64,000 nt of DNA from Hasllibacter sp963833115 (GTDB lineage: Bacteria > Pseudomonadota > Alphaproteobacteria > Rhodobacterales > Rhodobacteraceae), in the NCBI GenBank assembly GCA_963833115.1, contig CAWHWS010000002.1, forward strand, positions 496,001 to 560,000, read 5' to 3'. Position numbers and translations under genes: made by a program. Positions 35,578-42,760 of this stretch are shown here, one piece after another. Position 1 is the first letter of the stretch. Each line of letters begins with the position of its first letter. The notes beneath the pieces are model-generated. The model searched no databases. It was not told the DNA's origin and saw only the letters and a list, made by a program, of their open reading frames with translations.

Positions 35578-35604
35578 CCCTACGGGCTCGGGCCGAGCGT
35601 AGGG
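35578..35604. promoter_or_regulatory. 27-bp interrupted palindrome upstream of the aldolase gene
   Basis: CCCTACG at 35578-35584 and CGTAGGG at 35598-35604 are perfect inverted arms; the centre contains CTCGG-G-CCGAG as a further inverted repeat. It covers the ribosome site of the aldolase gene, so it may be an RNA hairpin controlling translation or a protein-binding site. Confidence 0.4.
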
Positions 35605-35652
35605 TCCGCCGCGACGTGCCGCAAACGATGGATGCGGGGCCGCGCGATCGGT

Positions 35653-35673
35653 ATTCCTAATGCGAACGCGAAT
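35653..35673. promoter_or_regulatory. possible LysR-type binding box
   Basis: ATTC at 35653 and GAAT at 35670-35673 enclose 13 bases; inside, TTC-N7-GAA fits the loose T-N11-A LysR pattern. It lies 13 bp before the LysR start in the divergent promoter, the usual place for autoregulation. Confidence 0.3.
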
Positions 35674-35685
35674 GCGAGGATCGCG

Positions 35686-36606
35686 ATGTCGCCGTCCCAC
35701 CTGCCATCGCTGAGGTGGCTGCGCGCCTTCGAGGCCGCGGCGCGCCACCGGTCCTTCACCGAGGCCGCCCGGGAGCTGAATCTCACGCAGTCGGCCGTGT
35801 CCCAGCACATCCGCAGCCTGGAGGCGTTCCTCGGCACGCCTCTGTTCGAGCGCCATCCCCGGTCGGTGACCCTGACGGAGGACGGAGCGAGCTACCTGCC
35901 GACGATCCGCGAGGCCTTCGCGATCCTCGCGGCCGGGACGCGCAGCGCCCATGTGGCCCGCCGGACGCGGGTGATCCTGCAATGCAACATGGGCTTCGCC
36001 ACGCTCCGCCTCGTGCCGCGGCTCGGCGAGCTGGCGGCGGCGTGCCCCGGCCTGCGGCTCGACCTCGTCACGCCGGTCTGGGATCCGCAGCGCACGGCCT
36101 CGGATGCCGGCGTCGAGATCCGGTACGAATACCCCGTGCATGGCGGCGACCGGCGCGCCCCGCGCCGCGCCGAGACGGCCTATCCGGTCTGCTCGCCGCA
36201 GCTCGGCGCCTCGATCGCCAACGGGGCGGATTGGCGGCGGATGCCGCTCTTCGACTGCGCCGGCGTGCTCGCGGGCTGGCCGGCCTGGCTGTCGGCCCAC
36301 GGCGAGGCGGCCCCGGTCGCCGACCTCGCCCACCGAACGTCGACCTTCGCGGCCTCGATCGGGGCGGCGCTGGCGGGGTCCGGCCTCGCGATGGCGCACG
36401 ACACGCTGGTCTGCGAGCTCGTCGCGCAGGGCCGCCTCACGCGCCCCTTCGCGACCTCGATCGAGATGCGGGAGGCCTACGTCCTGCGCCGCCCGGCGCC
36501 GCAGATGCGCACTCCGGCGGCCGAGGCCCTGGCGGACTGGCTCGAGGCGACGTTCTCCTCGCTGTCGGCGCAGGGCCCCGCGCGCCCGCCCGGACTGCCC
36601 CTTTGA
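35686..36606 (+). CDS. LysR family regulator (GcvA type)
   Basis: 306 residues. The winged HTH begins LPSLRWLRAFEAAARHRSFTEAARELNLTQSAVSQHIRSLEAFLGTPLFERHPRSVTLTEDG, characteristic of GcvA-like regulators, followed by the effector domain with AGSGLAMAHDTLVCELVAQGRL. Start ATG 35686 has GAGG eight bases upstream; further in-frame ATGs exist but add residues outside the family. It is divergent from the aldolase-dioxygenase unit and is followed after 94 bp by the ABC receptor gene. It probably controls both. Confidence 0.9.
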   Translation: MSPSHLPSLRWLRAFEAAARHRSFTEAARELNLTQSAVSQHIRSLEAFLGTPLFERHPRSVTLTEDGASYLPTIREAFAILAAGTRSAHVARRTRVILQCNMGFATLRLVPRLGELAAACPGLRLDLVTPVWDPQRTASDAGVEIRYEYPVHGGDRRAPRRAETAYPVCSPQLGASIANGADWRRMPLFDCAGVLAGWPAWLSAHGEAAPVADLAHRTSTFAASIGAALAGSGLAMAHDTLVCELVAQGRLTRPFATSIEMREAYVLRRPAPQMRTPAAEALADWLEATFSSLSAQGPARPPGLPL

Positions 36607-36700
36607 CCGCTCCCTCTCCAGCCTGCATCGTCGGGGCGGCCCGGCCACCAAGGACCGGGACGCCGCGACGCGCGGCAGCCATCAGGGAAGGACGATTACC

Positions 36701-38275
36701 ATGACCGATGCGAGACCGAGCCTCATACGGCCGACCCGCCGCCGATTCCTCACCACGACCACCGCCGGCGTGGCCGCCGCGGCCGGCCTCGGCGCCGGCC
36801 TGACGCCGCTGGCGGCGCGCGCGCAGCCCACCCGCGGCGGCACCATCCGCGCGGCCAAGGGCCACGGCTCCACCAGCGACACGCTCGATCCCGGCACCTT
36901 CGAGAACGGGTTCACGATCGCCCTGTCCCATGGCGTGAACGGCTTCCTCACCGGCGTGGGGCAGACCGGCGACGTCGAGCCAGAGCTCGCCGAGAGCTGG
37001 GAGGCGAGCGCCGACGCGGCGCAGTGGCGCTTCAAGCTCCGCCAGGGCGCGACCTTCCACGACGGGCGCGACGTAACGCCCGAGGACGTCGTCGCCTCGA
37101 TCGACTTCCACCGCGGCGAGGACAGCACCTCGGCGGCCAAGCCGATCCTGACGGGCATCACCGACATCGCCGTCGAGGGCGGCGACACGGTCGTCTTCAC
37201 GCTGGCGGCGGGGGACGCGGACTTCCCGTTCACGATGACCGACTACCACCTCGCGATCCTGCCGGCGGCCGACGGGTCGATCGACTGGCGCTCGGGCGTG
37301 GGCAGCGGGCCCTACAGGCTGATCGACTTCGATCCCGGCGTCTCGGCTCGGCTGGAGCGGTTCACGGAGGACTGGAACCAGGACCGCGGCTGGTTCGAGG
37401 CGGTGGAGATGCTCTCGATCGTCGACGCCAACGCGCGCACGAGCGCGCTGATCTCGGGCGACGTGCACGCGATCGACCGGATCGACCTCAAGACCGTCGG
37501 CCTGATGGCCCGCAACCCCGACGTCACGATCCACTCGATCGACGGCACCCAGCACTACACCTTCGCGATGTCGACCAACACCGATCCCTACACGGACCGC
37601 AACGTGCGCCTGGCGCTCAAATACGCGATCGACCGGCAGGAGATGGTCGACAAGCTGCTCTTCGGCTACGGCAGCGTCGGCAACGACCACCCCATCGGGC
37701 GCGGCCAGCGCTTCTTCAACGAGGAGCTCGAGCAGACGTCCTACGATCCCGACCGGGCGCGCTTCCACCTGCGCGAGGCCGGGCTGGACTCGCTGTCGGT
37801 GGAGCTCTCGGCGGCGGACGCGGCCTTCGCGGGGGCGGTCGACGGGGCGGTGCTCTACCAGAACTCGGCCGCGGCGGCGGGGATCACCCTCGACGTCGCG
37901 CGAAAGCCCAATGACGGCTACTGGTCGGACGTGTGGATGAAGGATCCGTTCTCGGCCGTCTACTGGGGCGGGCGCCCGACCGAGGACGGCGCGTTCACCA
38001 TCGCCTACGCCGCCGGCGCCGCCTGGAACGACACGTTCTGGGACAACGCGCGCTTCAACGAGCTTCTGGTGAAGGCGCGGGCCGAGCTCGACACCGAGGC
38101 GCGGCGGGGGATGTACCACGAGATGCAGGCGATCCTGAACCAGGACGGCGGCGTGATCGTGCCGATGTTCGCCAACTACGTCTTCGCCACCACCGGCGAT
38201 GTCGTCACCGGAGAGATGGCGACCAACTGGGACATGGACGGGGAGCGCTGGATGGAGCGCTGGCACTTCGGCTGA
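36701..38275 (+). CDS. ABC transporter substrate-binding protein, family 5 (second system)
   Basis: 524 residues with a twin-arginine leader (TRRRFLTTTTAGVAAAAGLGAGL) and an SBP_bac_5 body: DVTPEDVVASIDFHRG, GSGPYRLIDFDPG and DRNVRLALKYAIDRQEMVDKLLFGYG. AAGGA precedes the ATG at 36701. It is the only peptide-type receptor near the two permeases and double ATPase at 30-33.7 kb and most likely belongs to them, although inverted genes and a LysR gene lie between. The ligand may be a trimethylammonium compound or a conjugate of it. Confidence 0.9.
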   Translation: MTDARPSLIRPTRRRFLTTTTAGVAAAAGLGAGLTPLAARAQPTRGGTIRAAKGHGSTSDTLDPGTFENGFTIALSHGVNGFLTGVGQTGDVEPELAESWEASADAAQWRFKLRQGATFHDGRDVTPEDVVASIDFHRGEDSTSAAKPILTGITDIAVEGGDTVVFTLAAGDADFPFTMTDYHLAILPAADGSIDWRSGVGSGPYRLIDFDPGVSARLERFTEDWNQDRGWFEAVEMLSIVDANARTSALISGDVHAIDRIDLKTVGLMARNPDVTIHSIDGTQHYTFAMSTNTDPYTDRNVRLALKYAIDRQEMVDKLLFGYGSVGNDHPIGRGQRFFNEELEQTSYDPDRARFHLREAGLDSLSVELSAADAAFAGAVDGAVLYQNSAAAAGITLDVARKPNDGYWSDVWMKDPFSAVYWGGRPTEDGAFTIAYAAGAAWNDTFWDNARFNELLVKARAELDTEARRGMYHEMQAILNQDGGVIVPMFANYVFATTGDVVTGEMATNWDMDGERWMERWHFG

Positions 38276-38286
38276 GCCGACCTCTC

Positions 38287-38313
38287 GACCCGGGCGGCAC
38301 GCCCGCCCGGGTC
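38287..38313. terminator. hairpin between convergent genes (bidirectional terminator candidate)
   Basis: A perfect 11-bp stem, GACCCGGGCGG (38287-38297) with CCGCCCGGGTC (38303-38313) and a CACGC loop, fills the 36-bp gap between the receptor stop and the stop of the GlxA-type gene, even covering the latter stop codon. There is no T-run on either side, so termination may need Rho or be partial. Confidence 0.6.
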
Positions 38314-39253
38314 ACCCTGCCCGCAGCGCGCGGGGGGCGGCGCCGAACTCGCGCCGGAACGCGCGGGCGAAGGCGCTGGCATCGCCATAGCCGCAGCGGG
38401 CCGCGACCTCCGAGACCGGCACGCCGCCCGCCTCCAGGAGGCGTCGCGCGGCGACCAGCCTGATCCGCCGGTAGACGGTCCCCGGCGGCGCGCCCATCGC
38501 CCGGCGGAACCTCCGCGACAGCTCGCGCGGGCCGCATCCCGCCGCGCGCGCCAGCTCGGGCAGGGGAAGCGGCTCCTCGACGTTGGCCTTCATCCGCGCG
38601 ATCGCGCGGGCGACGGGCGGGTCCGCGGGCACGCGCAGCGCCGGACGGTCCATCGCGCCGCCCATCATGAAGAGCGAAGCGATCTCGAGCGTCACCGCCG
38701 CCCCGTGCGCCGCCCCGATCAGGTCCAGCACCATCTCGAAAGTCGCCGCCGCGCCGCCGCATGTCAGGCGGTCGCCGTCGAGCACGTGGCGCCGTCGAAC
38801 CGCATCCACGTGGACGAAGCGCTCGGCGAACGCATCCCACTCGTCGTGGTGGATCGTCGCCTCGCGCCCGTCGAGCAGCCCCGCCGCCGCCAGCAGCCAC
38901 GCCCCGGTGTCGAGCCCCGCGACCGTGCCGAAGCGCCCCGCCGCCGCCCGCAGCATCCGCGCGCCGGCCGGGGTGGCGTGCCCGAGATGCCCGTAGCTCG
39001 AGACGACGAAGAGCGCGTCGCCGCCGGGACGGTCGCGCAGGCTCGCGGTGGGGCCGACGGGCAGGCCGCTCGACGAGGTGACGCCCGCATCGCCGGGCGT
39101 GAGGATCCGCCAGTCATAGGCGCGCCGCCCCAGAACCGTGTTGGCCGCGCGCAGCGGCTCCATCAGGTTGGCGAGGCAATGGTTCGAGAACCTGTCGAAG
39201 AGCAGGATGCCGAACCGCTGGGGCGCGCGGGCGTTTTCTTGCCAGTTCGGCAT
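38312..39253 (-). CDS. GlxA/CdhR-type AraC family regulator
   Basis: About 313 residues. The N-terminal DJ-1/PfpI-like domain begins RFGILLFDRFSNHCLANLMEPLRAAN and includes the amidotransferase-like VVSSYGHLG and GLDTGAWLLAAAGLLDGREATIHHDEWD. The C-terminal AraC HTH reads ELARAAGCGPRELSRRFRRAMG and CGYGDASAFARAFRREFG. This combination is that of the carnitine and glycine-betaine regulators (CdhR, GbdR). Start at ATG 39253 (MPNWQEN) is typical; ATG 39265 is possible. It is divergent from the carnitine genes by under 70 bp, so it almost surely activates them. Confidence 0.88.
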   Translation of the reverse strand: MPNWQENARAPQRFGILLFDRFSNHCLANLMEPLRAANTVLGRRAYDWRILTPGDAGVTSSSGLPVGPTASLRDRPGGDALFVVSSYGHLGHATPAGARMLRAAAGRFGTVAGLDTGAWLLAAAGLLDGREATIHHDEWDAFAERFVHVDAVRRRHVLDGDRLTCGGAAATFEMVLDLIGAAHGAAVTLEIASLFMMGGAMDRPALRVPADPPVARAIARMKANVEEPLPLPELARAAGCGPRELSRRFRRAMGAPPGTVYRRIRLVAARRLLEAGGVPVSEVAARCGYGDASAFARAFRREFGAAPRALRAG

Positions 39254-39321
39254 GATCGCATCCAACTCGGCATCGCTTTGGTCGTCAAGTCGGACAGTGT
39301 CGACCGAGGAGGGCCGCGCCC

Positions 39322-40227
39322 ATGCCGTTGACGATGAACCGCGACGTCTTCATCACCTGCGCCGTCACCGGCTCGGGTTCGACACAGGATCGCAGCCCGC
39401 ACGTGCCGCGCTCGCCGGCGCAGATCGCCGACTCCGCCATGGAGGCGGCGAAGGCCGGCGCCGCGATCGTGCACTGCCACGTCCGCGACCCCGAGACGGG
39501 CGCGCCGTCGCGCGACATCGCGCTCTACCGCGAGGTGACCGAGCGCATCCGCGACGCGGAGGTGGACGTGGTCCTGAACCTCACTGCCGGGATGGGGGGC
39601 GACCTGGTGCTGGGCGATCCCTCGCCCCTGCCGCCCGTGGCCGGCACCGACATGGCGTCGGCCGAGGAGAGGATCGCCCATCTGCTCGAGTGCCGCCCGG
39701 AGATCGCGACGCTCGATTGCGGCACGATGAACTTCGCCGAAGCCGACTACGTCATGGTCAACACGCCGGGGATGCTGCGGGCCATGGGCCGGGCGATGAC
39801 CGAGGCCGGCATCCGCCCCGAGATCGAGGCCTTCGACAGCGGGCACCTCTGGTTCGCCAAGGCCCTGGTGGAGGAGGGCGTCCTGGACGCCCCGGCCCTG
39901 GTGCAGCTCTGCATGGGGGTGCCCTGGGGCGCGCCCGACGACCTCCACACCTTCCTGGCGATGGCGAACGCGATCCCGGAGGATTGGACCTGGTCGGCCT
40001 TCGGCCTGGGGCGCCATCAGATGCCATACGTGGCCGCGGCGGTGCTGGCGGGGGGCAACGTCCGCGTCGGGCTGGAGGACAACCTGATGCTGGACCGCGG
40101 CGTGCCGGCGACCAACGCGCAGCTGGTGGAGCGCGCCGTCGGCATCGTCGAGCGCCTGGGCGCGCGCGTGGCCGGGCCGGGCGCGGTGCGCGAGCGGCTG
40201 GGGCTTGCCAAGCGCGCGCCCGCGTGA
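39322..40227 (+). CDS. BKACE family 3-keto acid cleavage enzyme (dehydrocarnitine cleavage)
   Basis: 301 residues, DUF849/BKACE family. It keeps FITCAVTGSG, the zinc ligands His51 and His53 in VHCHVRDPETG, EIEAFDSGHL and the late VRVGLEDNLML. These zinc enzymes condense a beta-keto acid with acetyl-CoA and split it to acetoacetate plus a new CoA thioester. Beside a carnitine dehydrogenase the expected substrate is 3-dehydrocarnitine, giving betainyl-CoA and acetoacetate. GTGA overlap with the next gene. First gene of a compact operon controlled by the divergent regulator. Confidence 0.9.
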   Translation: MPLTMNRDVFITCAVTGSGSTQDRSPHVPRSPAQIADSAMEAAKAGAAIVHCHVRDPETGAPSRDIALYREVTERIRDAEVDVVLNLTAGMGGDLVLGDPSPLPPVAGTDMASAEERIAHLLECRPEIATLDCGTMNFAEADYVMVNTPGMLRAMGRAMTEAGIRPEIEAFDSGHLWFAKALVEEGVLDAPALVQLCMGVPWGAPDDLHTFLAMANAIPEDWTWSAFGLGRHQMPYVAAAVLAGGNVRVGLEDNLMLDRGVPATNAQLVERAVGIVERLGARVAGPGAVRERLGLAKRAPA

Positions 40228-41603
40228 GGGTCGCGATCCTCGGCGGGGGCGTGATCGGCGGCGGCTGGGCGGCGCGCTTCGCACTGAACGGACACGACGT
40301 CGCCATCCACGACCCCGACCCCGAAGCGCCGCGCAAGGTGGCCGCGGTGATGGACGGCGCCCGCCGCGCCCTGCCCATGCTTTACGACCACGCCCTGCCG
40401 CCGGAGGGGGCCGTGACCTTCGCGGACGACATCGGCGCGGCCTGCGACGGCGCCGGATGGGTGCAGGAGAGCGTGTCCGAGCGCCTCGACCTCAAGCATA
40501 GGGTGATCGCCGAGGCGCAGGCCGCCTGCGCCGCCCCCGTCGCCTCGTCGACCTCGGGGTTCAAGCCGTCGCAGCTGGCCGAGGGCGCGCCCGATCCCGG
40601 CCGCGTCCTCGTCGCGCACCCGTTCAACCCGGTCTACCTGCTGCCCCTGGTCGAGGTGGTGGGCGGGCCGTCGACCGACCCGGCGGTGCTCGATGCCGCC
40701 GAGACCGTGCTGACCTCGCTGGGGATGCGCCCCCTGCGCGTGCGCGCCGAGATCGACGCCCATATCGCCGACCGCTTCCTCGAGGCCGTCTGGCGCGAGG
40801 CGCTGTGGCTGGTGAAGGACGGCGTCGCGACGACGGGAGAGATCGACGAGGCGATCCGCATGGGCTTCGGCCTGCGCTGGGCGCAAATGGGCCTCTTCGA
40901 GACCTATCGCATCGCCGGCGGCGAGGCCGGGATGAGGCACTTCCTCGACCAGTTCGGCCCCGCGCTGAAATGGCCGTGGACCAAGCTGATGGACGTGCCC
41001 GAGCTGGACGACGCCCTGTCCACCGCCATCGCCGAGCAGTCCGACGCGCAGTCCGGCCATCTCTCCATCCGCGAGCTCGAACGCCTGCGCGACGACAACC
41101 TCGTCGGGATCCTGCGCGCGCTGCGCGGCCGGGACGCGGCCGCGGGTGCGGTGCTCAATGCCCATGACCGGACGCTCATGCCGAAGCCGCCGGCGGCGAG
41201 CCCGATGACGACCCAGGACCGCACCGTCCCCGTGGACTGGACGGACTACAACGGCCACATGAACGAGGGCCGCTACGGCCAGGTCTTCAGCGACGCGGCC
41301 GACGCGGTGCTCACCGCGATCGGCACCGGGCCGGACTACGCCGAGGCGAGGGGCCTGAGCTGGTTCACCGTCTCGACGGCGGTCTCCTACCTGCACGAGA
41401 CGCTGGCGGGCGAGCGGATCGCGGTCACGACGACGGTGCCGGAGGCGGGCGGCAGGAAGCTGCGCCTCTCCCACGCGATGGCGCGCGCGGACGGCACTCC
41501 GCTCGCCACCTGCGAGCAGCTCCTGGTCCATGTGGACCTCTCGTCCCGAAAGTCCTGCCCGCCGCCAGAGGACGTGGCGGGCCGGTTGGAGGCGCTGCGA
41601 TGA
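40224..41603 (+). CDS. L-carnitine dehydrogenase fused to betainyl-CoA thioesterase
   Basis: 459 residues. The N-terminal 3-hydroxyacyl-CoA-dehydrogenase fold opens RVAILGGGVIGGGWAARFALNG (NAD-binding Gly7-Gly12), with HPFNPVYLLPLVEVV and GFGLRWAQMGLFETYRIAGG later. From about residue 325 a hotdog thioesterase domain follows (VPVDWTDYNGHMNEGRYGQVFSDAAD). Expected roles: oxidation of L-carnitine to 3-dehydrocarnitine with NAD, and hydrolysis of betainyl-CoA to glycine betaine after the BKACE step. Such fusions are known in alphaproteobacteria. GTG 40224 overlaps the BKACE stop; the end overlaps the acyl-CoA dehydrogenase start (ATGA). Confidence 0.9.
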   Translation: MRVAILGGGVIGGGWAARFALNGHDVAIHDPDPEAPRKVAAVMDGARRALPMLYDHALPPEGAVTFADDIGAACDGAGWVQESVSERLDLKHRVIAEAQAACAAPVASSTSGFKPSQLAEGAPDPGRVLVAHPFNPVYLLPLVEVVGGPSTDPAVLDAAETVLTSLGMRPLRVRAEIDAHIADRFLEAVWREALWLVKDGVATTGEIDEAIRMGFGLRWAQMGLFETYRIAGGEAGMRHFLDQFGPALKWPWTKLMDVPELDDALSTAIAEQSDAQSGHLSIRELERLRDDNLVGILRALRGRDAAAGAVLNAHDRTLMPKPPAASPMTTQDRTVPVDWTDYNGHMNEGRYGQVFSDAADAVLTAIGTGPDYAEARGLSWFTVSTAVSYLHETLAGERIAVTTTVPEAGGRKLRLSHAMARADGTPLATCEQLLVHVDLSSRKSCPPPEDVAGRLEALR

Positions 41604-42760
41604 ACTTCGGCCCGACGGAAGAGCAGGAGATGATCGTCTCCACCGTCCGCAGCTTCGTGGAGCGCGAGATCTACCCGCACGAGGCGGAGGTGGAGCGGAC
41701 CGGCGCCGTCCCCGCGGGCCTCGCCGCCGAGATCCGGCGCAAGACCATCGAGCTCGGCTTCTACGCCTGCAACTTCCCCGAGGAGGTCGGCGGCGGTGGC
41801 CTCGGCCACCTCGACTTCGCGCTAGTCGAACGCGAGCTGGGGCGCGGCTCGATGGCGCTCACGCATTTCTTCGGGCGGCCGCAGAACATCCTGATGGCCT
41901 GCGTGGGGGACCAGCGCGAGCGCTACCTGCTGCCGGCCGTGCGGGGCGAGCGGATGGACGCGCTGGCGATGACCGAGCCGGGGGCGGGATCGGACGTGCG
42001 GGGCATGTCCTGCACCGCGCGGCGGCAGGGCGGCGACTGGGTGATCGACGGCACCAAGCACTTCATCTCGGGCGCCGACCACGCGGACTTCGTCATCGTC
42101 TTCGTCGCCACCGGGCAGGACGACACCCCCCATGGGCCCAAGAAGCGCATCACCTGCTTCCTGGTCGATCGCGGCACGCCCGGCTTCGCCATCCGGCCCG
42201 GATACCGCTCCGTCAGCCACCGCGGCTACGCCAACATGGTCCTCGACTTCGACGGCTGCCGCCTGGCGGACGCCCAGGTCCTGGGCGAGGTCGACGGCGG
42301 TTTCGCGGTGATGAACGACTGGCTCTACGCCACCCGCATCACCGTCGCCGCGATGGCCGTGGGCCGGGCGCGGCGCTGCTTCGACCTCGCGCTCGCGCAT
42401 GCTGCCGAGCGGCGGCAGTTCGGCCAGCCCATCGGCAAGTTCCAGGGCGTGAGCTTCCAGATCGCCGACATGATCACCGAGATCGACGCCGCCGACTGGC
42501 TGACGCTCGCGGCGGCCTGGCGGCTGGACCAGGGGCTGCCCGCAAACCGGGAGATCGCCTCGGCCAAGCTCTACGCCTCCGAGATGCTGGCGCATGTGAC
42601 CGACGCCAGCCTGCAGGTCTTCGGCGGCATGGGCTTGATGGACGACCTGCCGATCGAGCGGTTCTGGCGCGACGCCCGGGTCGAGCGCATCTGGGACGGC
42701 ACCTCCGAGATCCAGCGCCACATCATCGGCCGCGAGCTGCTGCGGCCCCTCGGGGCATGA
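41600..42760 (+). CDS. acyl-CoA dehydrogenase (gamma-butyrobetainyl/crotonobetainyl-CoA type likely)
   Basis: 386 residues with the complete acyl-CoA dehydrogenase family pattern: FGPTEEQEMIVSTVRSFVEREIYP, ALAMTEPGAGSDVRGMSCTARR, GYANMVLDFDGCRL, ERRQFGQPIGKFQGVSFQIADM and IERFWRDARVERIWDGTSEIQRHIIGREL. It introduces a 2,3-double bond with FAD. In this operon the substrate is probably gamma-butyrobetainyl-CoA, giving crotonobetainyl-CoA, the reaction assigned to CaiA-like enzymes. ATGA overlaps at both ends. Confidence 0.88.
   Translation: MNFGPTEEQEMIVSTVRSFVEREIYPHEAEVERTGAVPAGLAAEIRRKTIELGFYACNFPEEVGGGGLGHLDFALVERELGRGSMALTHFFGRPQNILMACVGDQRERYLLPAVRGERMDALAMTEPGAGSDVRGMSCTARRQGGDWVIDGTKHFISGADHADFVIVFVATGQDDTPHGPKKRITCFLVDRGTPGFAIRPGYRSVSHRGYANMVLDFDGCRLADAQVLGEVDGGFAVMNDWLYATRITVAAMAVGRARRCFDLALAHAAERRQFGQPIGKFQGVSFQIADMITEIDAADWLTLAAAWRLDQGLPANREIASAKLYASEMLAHVTDASLQVFGGMGLMDDLPIERFWRDARVERIWDGTSEIQRHIIGRELLRPLGA

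Noticed and set aside
34867..35685. Extension of the LysR gene upstream to 34867 in the same open frame
   Set aside because: The extra 273 codons are antisense to the aldolase gene and have no domain; the LysR HTH starts right after ATG 35686.
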